In this document: one piece after another, positions 34,013 to 44,976 of the stretch
Position numbering within the stretch: the first letter of the stretch is position 1
How the letters are laid out: every line of letters starts with the position of its first letter
DNA from: Batillaria attramentaria
Taxonomy: Eukaryota > Mollusca > Gastropoda > Batillariidae
DNA: 64,000 bases
Assembly (NCBI GenBank): GCA_018292915.2
Contig: JACVVK020000172.1
Location: forward strand, 267,501-331,500
Direction: 5' to 3'
Program-made: the position numbers and the translations under genes
The notes under the pieces: model-generated
What the model was told of the DNA's origin: nothing
What the model saw: the letters and a program-made list of their open reading frames with translations, nothing else
The model's database searches: none

Positions 34013-34057
34013 AATCACAGTGGCAGTGGCAATGCCTTTTATTTCTCAATGACGGAT
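34013..34057 (-). mobile_element. LINE-type 3' end with (TGCCAC)n tail
   Basis: On the minus strand GAGAAATAAAAGGCA is followed by TTGCCACTGCCACTG. Same architecture as 30734. Confidence 0.45.
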
Positions 34058-34127
34058 GATTTTTGGCACAGAATTCTTTCTTCTATCTTCTTCTTCTTGT
34101 ACGCTGCTGCTACTTCTACTTCTACTG

Positions 34128-34130
<3 letters not shown>

Positions 34131-34196
<66 letters not shown>
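34131..34196. repeat. (CA)33 microsatellite
   Basis: Uninterrupted CA dinucleotides; an A-run and short (TA)n follow at 34238-34263. Confidence 0.98.
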
Positions 34197-34198
<2 letters not shown>

Positions 34199-34263
34199 CA
34201 AACAAGGGGACTTCCCACCTCTCAGTTCCTTGTTTCAAAAAAAAAAAAAATATATATATATAG

Positions 34264-34706
34264 GTCGACACAGATAGCAAATGAAGCAGAAAATGGGATC
34301 ATGGATCACTGGACACGACAGACATTACTCCTACAGTTTTCTCGTTTAAAGAGACACGGTATGCTGGGGGTAGACCACTTCTCACATTAAGTTTGCCCTC
34401 TGGCTGTAGTTTTTATCCGTCGGTGGTAGATTTGAAAAGCACTTATTCTATTCCCAGTGTCAGCTGTGTTTGTGCAGATTAAATCTGATGCGTGGAAGAG
34501 TGTAGTAGCTCCCCACCCTGTAGGGGTGATTAAGGTTAAGAAGGATGAATCATAGATCATATAAGGTAGGGTAGTGGTGGATGCAGGCTCTCTGTGTGTA
34601 TTGAAATCTTCATGTACATACCCCATAGAAGTGAACAATTTCAGAAACTACTGACCTACAGCAGGAATAATGACCGTCTGCTGCTTGGTTCCTTGTTTCA
34701 AAATTT

Positions 34707-34708
<2 letters not shown>
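34264..34708. other. Unassigned DNA with a dispersed flank repeat
   Basis: 34608-34660 resembles 31890-31940. No coding frame is supported. Confidence 0.35.

Positions 34709-34764
<56 letters not shown>
34709..34764. repeat. (TG)28 microsatellite
   Basis: Uninterrupted TG dinucleotides. Confidence 0.98.
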
Positions 34765-34765
<1 letters not shown>

Positions 34766-35663
34766 CATCAACATCCATCATGCGCCAGAGCTTGGACCTC
34801 TAGGATGCACACCAGCGCTCAAGACGATTAAAGTAGACACATTTCCAGTATACTGCGTCAAACTCCAGAAAAAAAAATCACTTGTTGTCCCCCCCCCCCC
34901 CGAAAAAAAAAATGCTTCAGTTCGCGAACAAGCAAATAAACACACAAGAAAAGAAATACATAAATAAACAAATACAACAAACGATTGCAGACGATTAAAT
35001 ACCACGATGGAAGAGGGATATGAATGGATAAAACTCGTAAGTCTCACACAGAAGCTTTGCCTGAAGGCTGAGGAAAATTAATAACTAGGCCAGTAATCAC
35101 AAATCCGGCAAGGACTAACCCCACGCGTGAAGAAATAAGACATCACCACCAATACAATACCAGCGAGCAAGCTATTTCACTCGTGCCACAATGCTGAGCA
35201 GTAAGACATTATTCCCCCTACAATAGCGTGCAGAGGAAATGGTGGATCGTACCCAGGCTTTCCCAACCACCACGGTACGAACGCGTTCGGCTACAAAACA
35301 AGTCAGCCACCCGGAACCTTGTTACGGCCTCCTATTTTCTTCCCCCTGGAGGGACGTACCCCCAATTTCGGAGGTTACACAGCAGAGGCCCGGTATCGTG
35401 GTCAGATTTTGATTAGGTTTGGGGACAGGTTATAGGATTTGAATTGATCGCATTCTCGCCGTGGGGCACACGGGACCCGTGGAAAAACAACACATCGCCC
35501 TCTTGCCGCTCTCCTCCCGGACCGTGTCAAAGGGAGGGAGGGAGGTAAGGGGGCGGAGGGAGGGGTTGTTGGAAATTGCTGGAGTGTTTGGGATGGGTGT
35601 AGGGGAAATATTGTGGAATTAGAAAGTAATGGCGTGTTTTGTGACACGCGTTGTCATCAAATT
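34765..35663. other. Unassigned DNA, no gene seen
   Basis: C-run and A-run near 34890-34912; mixed sequence elsewhere. No supported gene. Confidence 0.35.
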
Positions 35664-35678
35664 GTTTAAAAAATACTA

Positions 35679-35709
35679 TTTAACAAAATAATGCCATTAT
35701 TTTGTTAAA
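35679..35709. repeat. Perfect 15-bp inverted repeat, 1-bp centre
   Basis: TTTAACAAAATAATG at 35679-35693 and its exact reverse complement at 35695-35709. AT-rich flanks extend the pairing loosely. Confidence 0.95.
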
Positions 35710-35775
35710 GATTTTAAATTAAAAACCTGTTAGGGTCGGGTTTTTTTTTTAAAGTTTTGGGATATGTGCTATCAC

Positions 35776-35777
<2 letters not shown>

Positions 35778-35822
<45 letters not shown>

Positions 35823-35834
35823 GAGAGAGAGAGT
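35778..35834. repeat. Interrupted (GA)n microsatellite
   Basis: GA dinucleotides with one GTCA interruption near 35817. Confidence 0.95.
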
Positions 35835-36570
35835 ATTTTCCACACGATATCACCGTCGATAATTTGAACTGGACTTATTTCATAAGAAGACAAATGTACC
35901 CCTCTCCCAGTTGCTCTCCGTGATCACAACCAACTAAAGCTGAAACACTGAACGATACATCTAGATAAAACAACTAAACGCAACAGTGATACCAGGCACC
36001 CACAAACGAGCAGTAGAGAGAGCTAGACAGAGCGCAGTTTCGGGTCTCCACCCCCGTGCTCAGCCACCCGTGACTGACAAGTCCCAGGTAGTTTGAGAGG
36101 GATCAGCACAGAGCCGCACCTGTGCAACGCGTCACTGCCTCTCCCGGTTTATGACAACAGTGTCGCACTGTTCCTATGTCGGTGTCACACGGTATTGTTG
36201 CTAGACAAAGAAAACATGCCCATACTCTTTTTGTAGCTAGCGTTAATAATAATAATAATAATAATAAATCCTTATGAATCCTTATAAATCCTTATAATGA
36301 TAATGAGAAGAAGAAGAAGAAGAAAAAAAAAAGGAAGAAATAAAAAGTAATGTTTGTACTAATTCCCTCAGTTTAAAACGCCGTCAAAATGGATATTTAA
36401 TCGATCGCAGTTTACCTCCTTTCCACGTGAAACCGCTAACATCGAGGAAATACCAGACAGCCTTCTCGTCATCGTGAAAATCTTACCTAAACGCCACTTT
36501 GAACAGTCGGGGATTCCAAAGTCGTCGCAAGTTGAAATTCACGTAAGGCATAAAACGCCTGGGAAAAGAT
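35835..36570. other. Unassigned DNA, (AAT)n and (GAA)n patches
   Basis: (AAT)n at 36245-36267, then CTTATAAATC words and (GAA)n near 36306-36325. No supported gene. Confidence 0.4.
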
Positions 36571-36573
36571 AGC

Positions 36574-36960
36574 TATTGTGGTAAAGAGGCATTTATGAAG
36601 TTGTGGTTAAAAGGCATATATAAAGTTGTGGTAAAGAGGTATCATAGTTGATAAAGTTGTGGTAAAACGGCATATATGAAGTTGTGGTTAAGAGGTATCA
36701 TAGTTGATAAAATTGTGGTAGAGGTATTTATAAAGTTGTGGTAAAGAAAAAAAATTGTAAAGTTGTGGTAAAAAGGCATGTATAAAGTTGCGGTAAAGAG
36801 GCATTCATGAAGTTGTGTTAAAGAGGCATTTATAAAGATGTAGTAAAAGGGCACATATAAGGTTGTTGTAAAGAGGCATATATAAAGTTGCGGTAAAGAG
36901 GCATATATAAAGTTGTGGTAAAGGGGTATTTGTAAAGTTGTGGTAAAGAGGTATTTATGG
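36574..36960. repeat. 25-bp minisatellite, about 15 variable copies
   Basis: The unit is close to ATAAAGTTGTGGTAAAGAGG followed by CATAT. About 15 copies carry scattered substitutions; two carry an extra ATAGTTG and others short deletions. A minus-strand frame (117 codons from 36995) reads through because three units make 75 bp; its repeated residues follow from the DNA repeat. Confidence 0.92.
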
Positions 36961-37589
36961 ATTTCAGAATGATGGGTTGTCAGCTTTTGGTCCACTAAAC
37001 TTCAGTTTTGACTGTTTTTGTGCGCCATTAGTGAGATTGCAATGAAAACTTCCCCGGTGCTTACCGCCCCTGTTTGACGCCCTCTAGCTGATAATCAGCG
37101 GCTAATTTTAGGGGCCAGCACTCCCGCGGATTTATCACGAGTTATCTGCCCTGTGGCGACATTAAAACCTCGTTCTCTCTCCTTCGTTAACGAACCGTCC
37201 CGGAAACGGGCGGCATTACGCTCCTAAGAACAGCTACTCTTAATGACTGGTTGTTGTGGCAGTGAGAGTGGTGGGACTTGCGCCATTGTGCGGACAGATT
37301 CTTGACACAAACATTGTCCAACCGTTGCATCATTATTATCGCCGTTGTTGTCGCCAGTACTGTCGTTCTCATCATTTCTCTCCCGTAGTATCTATGTTTA
37401 TTTTATCTTGTTCTAAATGGCATTGTTTTTCTTACGTGTTTCTTTTTAGTGTGATCGAGTTTGATAAATTAGCATGAAGGTGCAGCGTCGACTGCACGTC
37501 CTAGGTTTATACTGCCCCGTAGACCAGTTTGCATCATTTGTTCAATGTTACATTTTTCTCCAAGTAGTGGAGGCACGCTGAGCCGTGAA
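36961..37589. other. Unassigned DNA, part CpG-containing
   Basis: At 37030-37200 CpG-containing sequence includes GATAATCAGCGGCTAATTTTAG and GTTAACGAACCGTCCCGGAAAC-like words split here for length. No coding support. Confidence 0.3.
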
Positions 37590-37655
37590 TTAGTCTTTGC
37601 TGTTTGCGCGGCGTTAAGCCTTAAAAACTCACTCACTCACTCACTCACTCACTCT
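37590..37655 (+). repeat. Family D tail with (ACTC)8
   Basis: TTGCGCGGCGTTAAGCC is followed by TTAAAA and (ACTC)n. It matches 16318-16370. Confidence 0.75.
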
Positions 37656-37696
37656 CCCTTCGTTTTGTCGTCTTTCTGATTTTGTGGAGTTTCCAG

Positions 37697-37871
37697 GGGT
37701 GGGTGGGAGGTGTTTGGGGGTTTAACGTCCTTTTCCACCGTATATGGGTGATATCAAAGACGGGGCAACGATGAAAAAGCCAGCACAAACATTTGGCTCC
37801 AGCCGGGATACGAACTCACGACCCGAGCATTGGAAGTCCAACGCTCTACCATTCGGCCACCCCGGCTCCCC
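37697..37871 (-). mobile_element. SINE-B copy 5, full length with 13-bp TSD
   Basis: GTGGAGTTTCCAG at 37684-37696 and 37872-37884. In sense order: GGGGAGCCGGGGTGGCCGAA head, GGACTTCCAATGCTCGGG, box B GAGTTCGTATCCC, body and CACCCAC tail. This is the best reference copy of the family, about 175 bp. Confidence 0.96.
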
Positions 37872-38083
37872 GTGGAGTTTCCAGTCATCTAGGAGAATTG
37901 ACCAGAATTGATGGTGATGATGTGAATGATGATGATCAGAGCGTTGGAGGTGTAAGCCACCGTTTGTAAGCCTTTAGTTAGTCTACTGTTTTTTGTGGGT
38001 GACCTGTTTTGGGGCTGACTGTTTGTCCCTCTGTCTGTACGAAGGGAGAGTGGAAATGACAATGCGTGATTGTCCATTTTTCA

Positions 38084-38163
38084 CAGATGTAAGGTTAGGC
38101 ACTCAGTCGTGTTGTTCTCTTGTCAGATGTAAGGTTAGGCACTCAGTCGTGTTGTTCTCTTGT
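38084..38163. repeat. 40-bp perfect tandem duplication
   Basis: CAGATGTAAGGTTAGGCACT starts at 38084 and again at 38124; the 40 bp units are identical. Confidence 0.97.
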
Positions 38164-38178
38164 CCTTGATTTATGCTG

Positions 38179-38179
<1 letters not shown>

Positions 38180-38254
<75 letters not shown>

Positions 38255-38255
38255 C
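38180..38255. repeat. (CA)24(GA)14 compound microsatellite
   Basis: CA passes directly into GA near 38227. Confidence 0.97.
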
Positions 38256-38640
38256 ACACAGCACATGTGTGCATCGAACACAGCATTGACCCCGTTAACC
38301 TCCTCGAGCAGTTTTGATATAAATATTAATAAATAACAACAACAACAAAATAAGTGAACAGGCACCAAAGAACGTTATGGTTGGTTACTACTTCAATGGC
38401 TGATTTTTGCAGCTGTTGTAGACAGGGAGATTCTCCCGCACCATTATTTCGGGCCGTGGGACAAAACGGTCATTTACGACGCTGCAGCAGGAGCATCAGA
38501 GTAGCCTCCCATTGTCCGGATGACGTCCCCTGCTGTCCTCGGCTACTACCCTAATATCCACCCGGTTCTAAAACAGGGGAGAGACCAGCAGCGCTGCATC
38601 CTAGGGATGCTAGCCCAAAGTAGGTACCGAGTACTTCCTT
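38256..38640. other. Unassigned DNA, no gene seen
   Basis: Mixed sequence; no recognisable domain. Confidence 0.35.
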
Positions 38641-38703
38641 CATTTGGAAAAAGGGCCTAAGCGCCTTTCAAATGCAGTGCTGATTAGTCCCTTTTTCCAA
38701 GTG
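38641..38703. repeat. Short fold-back, 21-bp arms
   Basis: CATTTGGAAAAAGGGCCTAA at 38641 pairs with TTAGTCCCTTTTTCCAAGTG near 38684-38703, about 18 of 21 pairs, with a loop of about 19 bp. Confidence 0.8.
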
Positions 38704-41700
38704 ACAATAGGATAGGTGCTAGACGTGGAAAGCCACCTTGAGAATCAGATATAACCGTAAGATAAACACCGAGCTACGGACCGGGTCTGATCAAAGATGA
38801 AACTCTCCTGGCGAAAATGGCCCTCTGCCCGGGTTTTTATTGACACATTAAACCGGGTTACGACCACGTGGCTCCTTTCAGGGACACCTACACCGCATGG
38901 TGCGTTTAACACTCGAACCTGTGGCGAGTGTCTCTTTTAAAGCCTCACTCGGAGAACAGCTCGAATGACAGAAGAACCTCGGGCGAAACTCGCTATTTTC
39001 TGATGCACGTGCTTTTTTGATGGGTGGAAAGATTTCTAGAAACGGTATAGCACTGTAGACACTTGAAGCAGTGGTCAGACTCGACATTTTTGCTGATCTC
39101 CAGGCTTCAGCGGTTGTTGTTTAAGTAAGTGCAGATAACTCTGGTCGCCTGGTGAGCCGCTTCCTCCCGACATCCCATCGTTAGAAAAGGACGACAACTC
39201 GGACTGAAAAGCAAGAAGATCGGCGAAGCCTCGTAAAAAAATCGAGTGACAGAGAGTTTGTGGTTTACAGCTGGTGAAAGAAAAGTAACAGATAACAGTC
39301 TCTCAGCTTGTGACCACATTAAACAGCCCATCATATCATTCGGATCTGGTCGGCATAAACCGGGTGTTTGCTGAATACCTTTCAAGTCAAATAATTCAAT
39401 TTAATCCGCAAATTTGCTGGGTGTAGTAAACCATGTGAGGAAATCAAGTGTAACTTTTCACAAACACTTTTATAGTCTGTCGGTACAGAACTTTGCTTCC
39501 TGTTCAAGTTTCTTCTGTAAAGACAACGAATACGTTTTGTAGCATACTGTTCTTTCGTCGGGCAGTCTTTTTCCTTAGTTTTTCTGAAGTTATGTTGTCT
39601 TTAATGCTTTGAGGTTAAGTTCCCGTCATTGTTAAACTCTCTTTCGGAGAACAGAAGTCTCAGCTGACTTGCAGAATTGTGAAGAAAGTAAAGTTCTACT
39701 GACATCATTTTGTTTTGTTTTTGTTTCTACTGACATGATTTTGTTGTCTCTCCCCCCCCCCACCCCCCACAGTGTGAAGGTATCGGTTGGGGATACATGG
39801 TTGCTGTAAACACCAATGGAGGATGGGAGCTGATAATCGCTGCCAATATTGTTTAAAGCAAAATAATGATTTGAACCAGAAGATAGGACTTTCACACTTG
39901 GTCCAGTTGCATACACAATGTCTTTTTGGTTCACATCATTGTTGGAACGTCTTTGTTAAAAAAATGTTGCAAATCACAAAAGCAAAAACAAAACTGACAA
40001 TGCATCATCATCATCATCGTCATCATCATCGTCGTCGTCGTCAACAACAACAACGACGACTGCGACTGCACGTGTAAACTATGAACGTATCACCGTCTTT
40101 GCCCGTCACAGACAGGGCTGACCATGATTTTACAGTGGGCGTTTCCGGAAGTGTCACAGGAACTACAGCAGGGTGCGTTGTTGGAAAGGGGTGGAGGGAG
40201 GAGGGGAGGGGGTGGACGCTGGGCCGGGGGGTAATCAGACACGGGTGGATCTACCTCGTTAAGCCCCCCCAAACCGATAATCCGGCTGGAGAAATCTAAT
40301 CCTCATTCACCTGGCTCCAACATCGTAAACGCCATTGTGGGACAAGCTCGCTACTATGGCCAATCACCCACTTTCTGTCTACTTCAGGTGTGGTGGCCGG
40401 GTATAGCCTGATTACCACAGACATTACACACACACCGCGCTATACTCACCTGGCTGCCAGTCACACGGTGGCACTAGGGAGTCAGGCACTGACAACCTGT
40501 AATTACCTGGAGTGAAACTATTTGGGAGTTACCTAACTTTGCCCCAGGGGGCGCCAGGCGGGTCGCGGCAGCCATTACGCGGCGGCCATTACAGAGCGGA
40601 AGGACTATCGGTCTATCGGGGTTATGTTGTCGGTTTTACTGCTCGGATGTAACATGCGACGTCCATTTCCCATACTGCTGAGAGAATGCGCCATGATGGT
40701 CTCACCTGCCCTCAACAATGTCATTTTATTCCACTTCTCACCTGTACGCAAGACTTGTTGCTTGACATGAAGATGGGTTTGGGATGTGAGAGGATGGAAG
40801 TCAAGCTGTAGGAAACTTCCTAACGGACATGGACAGATATTTTTCAATGTCGTTTAAAAATTCTTAAACTCAAATTCCTTAAACAAGTCGTGCTCGCTCA
40901 CACGTTTATTTTGTTCTGATTAGTTTGAAGTGTGATGTTTGGGAACGAGGAGATAAATTCATGGCCCCAAACAAAGACAGTTATCAAACTGCACCGTAAG
41001 TATGCATATCCCTCCCAGAAAGTCTAAACTAAACACCCCCTCCCCCCCCAAAACCCCCCCCCAAAAAAAAAACAAAACAAAAAACAAAACAAAAACCAAC
41101 TGATATTTTCTTTCAAAATGCGAAACAGTTGATTGCTAAACAGCAGAATAATTAACATATGAAATTCGAGAACACTGAAAACACTGAGAACACTGAGACA
41201 TGAACAGTTATCGCCCTTGCAGTTTCCAGCGTCCATTTTTTTTCCTTTGTTTTTCATGTAGGTTTTACTGTTGTTTGGATCACGATGGTGTTGGCGATGA
41301 TAATCCTGATACAGCAAAGAAGCATTTGAAAGGTAATAAATTTCAGTACCCTCTACCATTCCTCTAGATTGGCCCTTGTCCCTTCACGGCAAGGTTTTCC
41401 TCGAGGCTCTGTCGGTAACCCCGAAGGCTCAACAGTTACGCTGGTTACGGGACCGTGTGTGTAATTGCGGACACAGGACTAGCGGTTTGGCGGCCCACTG
41501 ACAATGGCACAGTCACAGTAATGGTGCACCCCGCTAGCACAAATTGTCAGAAGGACGGGTGGAGGGTCAGACAGGTAGATCTGTTTGGGGTGGGTGAAGG
41601 GTTGGGATTGGGTGGTTGGGTGGTGGTGTAGGGGGTGTTGGGAAGAAGGGAGAAGTAGTCGAGTGTAAAATCCGCTGTTAAAGCAGAATTCTTCACAGGT
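38704..41700. other. Long unassigned stretch, no gene seen
   Basis: About 3 kb without a SINE or long microsatellite. It holds a C-run near 39751-39770, (CAT)n and (CGT)n at 40002-40045, GC-rich sequence at 40540-40600 with GCGGCAGCCATTACGCGG, and C- and A-runs at 41036-41095. Frames up to 111 codons have no recognisable domain. Confidence 0.35.
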
Positions 41701-41724
41701 TTGAGCTGGGGGGGGGGGGGGGGG
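41701..41724. repeat. G-run of about 18
   Basis: Poly-G within a G-rich stretch (41550-41725). Confidence 0.9.
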
Positions 41725-41934
41725 GCTGTGTGTATGAGTGTGCAGCTGTTAGCTTCTGATAGAACGTTAAGTTTGGTCAAACACCTGGGTAGTCATGGCA
41801 ACAAAAGAAGAGCAGAATAAGACTTGTCAAACTTCAGTTCTAGTCATCCTACATTGAAAACAACTGCACCACCACTCACACTGAAAGTGACAAATACAGG
41901 GAATCTGTACTTTCCAACACTTTCTTCAGGTTTT

Positions 41935-42908
41935 TTCCTCTTGCAACTGTTAAACTCCTCCTTTAGGTTGTTGTGTCTGGCCGTGGTCTCACTGGATGGG
42001 TTCTGCTCCATACAGGTTCGTGCTTCAGAAAGCTGCTGGTGGAGTGTGGCCAACCGTTTGCTCCAGTACGGCTTGTAGTCCTTTCTGAAGCCACGAGGAA
42101 TTGGCCTTTTGGCTGCTGTGAGGATGGATTCGGTCAGCCTCTTCACGTTGGTGTTGTCTTCTGTAAAGGTGACGTTACAGAGGTCTTCAGCATGGTGTTG
42201 GTACTTCAGCCAGTCAGCTCTCTTGAAGTTCCAGCTGGCATGCTTCCTGTGATGGTCAGTGCTGGCCTTCTTGTCTGCAATGTGTAGGATGATGGGGAGG
42301 TGGTCGCTTCCACCTAGCTGGTCGCTGACGACTCTGGTGGTATGCTTCTGTATGTCTTCGGTTGCCATTGCCAGGTCCGGAGTGGATGTTTTCTTCCAGG
42401 CTCTGGAGTAGTATGATGGTTTGTCGTCAGGCTGGTTGATCAAGATCAGCTGGTTGTCAATCAGCCAGTCTTCTATTTCTTCCCCACGGTAGTCTGAGTT
42501 GTCGTATCCCCAGCTGGGTGAGTGGCCATTGAAGTCACCGACAATCAGGTGATTGTATGATGCGGGCTGGATGGTGTGGAGGTCCAGGCTTGCAGTGGGA
42601 GGGCTGTAGCAGTTGGTTATGAGGAGTTCCTCCCCCTGCAGCAGGACTTTGGTGGTGATGTATTCAAGATCCCCGCTTGAGGTTTGTCCAGTCACAGCAG
42701 CTGGGATGCCATGTCTGACAAGGGTTAGCACCCCTCCTTTGTGTCCAGATGGTCTGTCTCGCCGAAAACTGTCATATCCCCTGATGAAAAATCTGCGAGC
42801 TTCATTTAGGTGTGTCTCTTGGATGCAGATGACGTCGATTTTCTTGTCTCTGAGGAAGGCCTGTAACTCTGGTTTCTTCTGCTGGATGCCTTCGGCGTTC
42901 CACTGCGT
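41935..42908 (-). pseudogene. LINE fragment: endonuclease (EEP/APE) domain without RT
   Basis: A minus-strand frame is open from 42908 (TAA just upstream at 42909-42911) down to 41847. It reads as the exonuclease-endonuclease-phosphatase domain of a non-LTR retrotransposon ORF2, the nuclease that nicks target DNA for target-primed reverse transcription. Landmarks in order: QWNAEG at the very start, ICIQETHL with the catalytic Glu, GDFNGHSPSWG with the DxN pair, PDLA, and GGSDHLPI with the closing SDH. A basic linker (AKRPIPRGFRKDYKPYW) follows, where the RT domain would come next. LINE similarity fades near 41935 and no RT is found. The catalytic residues are kept and there is no stop across about 320 codons, so the copy is fairly young. 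Clade within the Jockey/I/CR1 range is not resolved. Confidence 0.88.
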
Positions 42909-42911
42909 TTA

Positions 42912-43408
42912 GTAAAACACATAATGGTCTATAAGACATTTGGAGGGGGGGGGGGGAGGCGGGGGAGTAGGTCTAAGATAGGATTTATTCGATGGATTTT
43001 GCACTAGTGTCGCGCTGTGAATGACCACAATGTGATCGTGTAGACGGGTCGGTGGAACTCGTGTATTTCTGTGATAATTAACTTTGGTTGCAGTGTACTC
43101 GTAAGAACCCTCATCCACCTGTCCTAGGGCTGATGTCATACGAGATTGGTTTTAGTCCGAAGAAACAGCGAACATGGTGTTTCGTTTTCCGTGCTTGTTC
43201 GAACAGGAACGTGTCCCGTGTGTCATGAGCCTAAGAACAACACGTGTGACGATGTTTAGTAGGATTTATTGCTGAAGACATTACGTATCACACATCGTTC
43301 CATGCCTCCCGGACAAAATAGGGAAAGCTATTTGTAGTCGCATGCCACACGAGAAACACGGAAACACACCATGTTCGATGTTTGTTCGGACCAAAAACAC
43401 TCCCATGG
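42912..43408. other. Unassigned DNA; possible TIR fragment
   Basis: A G-run lies at 42942-42956. CCTAGGGCTGATGTCATACG (43123) and, in reverse complement, CTTAGGCTCATGACACACG (near 43216-43233) form weak inverted repeats related to the ends of 24587-24987. Confidence 0.35.
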
Positions 43409-43576
43409 GACATCGGCCGAATGGTAGATCGTTGGACTTCCAATGCTCGGGTCGTGAGTTCGTATCCCGGCTGGGGCCAAATATTTGTGCTGGCTGTTTC
43501 ATTGTTGCCTCGTCTTTGATATCACCCGTATGTGGTGGAAAAGGACGTTAACCCCCCAAACACCCACCCACCCTCT

Positions 43577-43577
<1 letters not shown>
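43409..43577 (+). mobile_element. SINE-B copy 6
   Basis: It starts a little inside the head (CGGCCGAATGGTAGATCG), then GGACTTCCAATGCTCGGG, box B, body and CACCCACCCACCC tail. (TG)n begins 3 to 4 bp after the tail at 43580 and runs to 43626. TSD not identified. Confidence 0.88.

Positions 43578-43579
<2 letters not shown>

Positions 43580-43626
<47 letters not shown>
43580..43626. repeat. (TG)23 microsatellite
   Basis: Uninterrupted TG dinucleotides. Confidence 0.97.
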
Positions 43627-43627
<1 letters not shown>

Positions 43628-43990
43628 TCGCCTTTTCTACCCGGCGGTTGCGTGATCACGTGTTTTGATTTACCCACAGCCCGGAGTCACCTGTGAATAT
43701 ATTGAAATGTACACTGCTGTGTCTTTACCAGTCAAACCGCTGGATTGCGTGATCATTAAAAAGCAATGCCCGGACTAAACGCTAGACCGCCCACATCAGG
43801 AGTTTCCGCACGATTTCACGTGCATGCACAGCGCCGTGACGCGCGCATGCGCACCGGTGCCCGTTGGGACAAGTTTGTCGTGGCTTTAACCGTGTAGTCA
43901 TCTTTCTCTAAACCCGCAGCTCTCACGAGTAGCCAGATTAAACAGAGTATAGCCCGTGCGGTGGGAAAATATACTCCTTTTTGTACATGG

Positions 43991-44164
43991 GTGGGTGGGT
44001 GGCTGTTTAGGAGTTTAACGTCATTTTTCCACCACGCATGGGTGATATCAAAGACGGGGCAACGAGAAAAAAGGCATTCACAAATATTTGGCCCCAGCCG
44101 GGATTCGAACTCACGACCCGAGCGATGAGAGTCCAACGCTCTACCATTCGGCTATCCCGGCTCC
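43991..44164 (-). mobile_element. SINE-B copy 7, full length with TSD
   Basis: CCTTTTTGTACATGG at 43976-43990 and CCTTCTTGTACATGG at 44165-44179 form a 15-bp TSD with one mismatch. Head, box B (GAGTTCGAATCCC), body and CACCCACCCAC tail are complete. Confidence 0.95.
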
Positions 44165-44179
44165 CCTTCTTGTACATGG

Positions 44180-44529
44180 AGTAGGTATTTCTAGTATTTG
44201 GGAGTACTTTGATTATATTATTGATTTGCTGCAATAAGAGCTGCCAAGAAACCGTTGATCTTGTCTTCTTCTTCGTCGTTCACTAGATGCAGATGCCAGT
44301 CGCCCGCACGAATGCAGCCGTCCTCAGAAGGTCCTCCAGGTTGCCGCAGAGCTTGACCCTCCGCGGTACTGGTTCTGGCCATGTTTCTTGTCTGGGAGCT
44401 TCATGGAGCTGGCAGTGTTGTATTCATGACGTCTGCATTGCGTGCGCACTTCTCAGAGTCGCCGATTCTGAGTTTGCTGTACATATGTGCGGTTAGTCTG
44501 TTGTGTCGATCTTGTCTGATTTTTCGCAT
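44180..44529. other. Unassigned DNA, no gene seen
   Basis: The right part (from about 44480) begins repeat H. Confidence 0.35.
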
Positions 44530-44585
44530 ACAGGGCCAAAACCGAAGAAGAATCAAAAACGTGGGATACTCGTGCACGGTACGAA
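44490..44585 (+). repeat. Dispersed repeat H, copy 1 (uninterrupted)
   Basis: CTGATTTTTCGCATACAGGG then CCAAAACCGAA, ACGTGGGATACTCGTG. The same order exists at 47560-48025, where a solo LTR splits it after CAGGG. Copy 1 therefore serves as an empty-site reference. Confidence 0.75.
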
Positions 44586-44894
44586 ATGTGTTAATATTGA
44601 TTTGAACAGGGTTAAAGTTACGTATCACGTAACACGTTGCATGTCTGTACCTATACTGAGCATTGCAAACTGTACGCTTATAAATGCGTATTCACTTACA
44701 GTAACGCCGCAAAGGCAGTTGACAAATTACAAGACACAGCCCTCAAGCAACCGCCTGGGAGCGAGAAGTGTCCGCAGTTTCCTCGTTTCCTCGCTTTTGA
44801 CATACAGAGTAAGGTAAAATATCTGCGCCATCGAGGCTACATGCCGGTTGTAATGATGGAAGAGTTATCGCCCCCTTCACTGTGGCCTTCGAGA

Positions 44895-44938
44895 TTACCT
44901 TTTTTGTACTGGAAAGGACGTTAAACTAGCAACATCAA

Positions 44939-44972
<34 letters not shown>
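44895..44972 (+). repeat. SINE-type tail with (CAG)n
   Basis: ACTGGAAAGGACGTTAAACT is the SINE-B 3' motif; it is followed by CAACATCAACAA and an uninterrupted (CAG)n to about 44972. Confidence 0.6.

Positions 44973-44976
<4 letters not shown>

Noticed and set aside
36642..36995. 117-codon frame with repeated aromatic residues
   Set aside because: The 25-bp minisatellite read through three frames explains the repeats.
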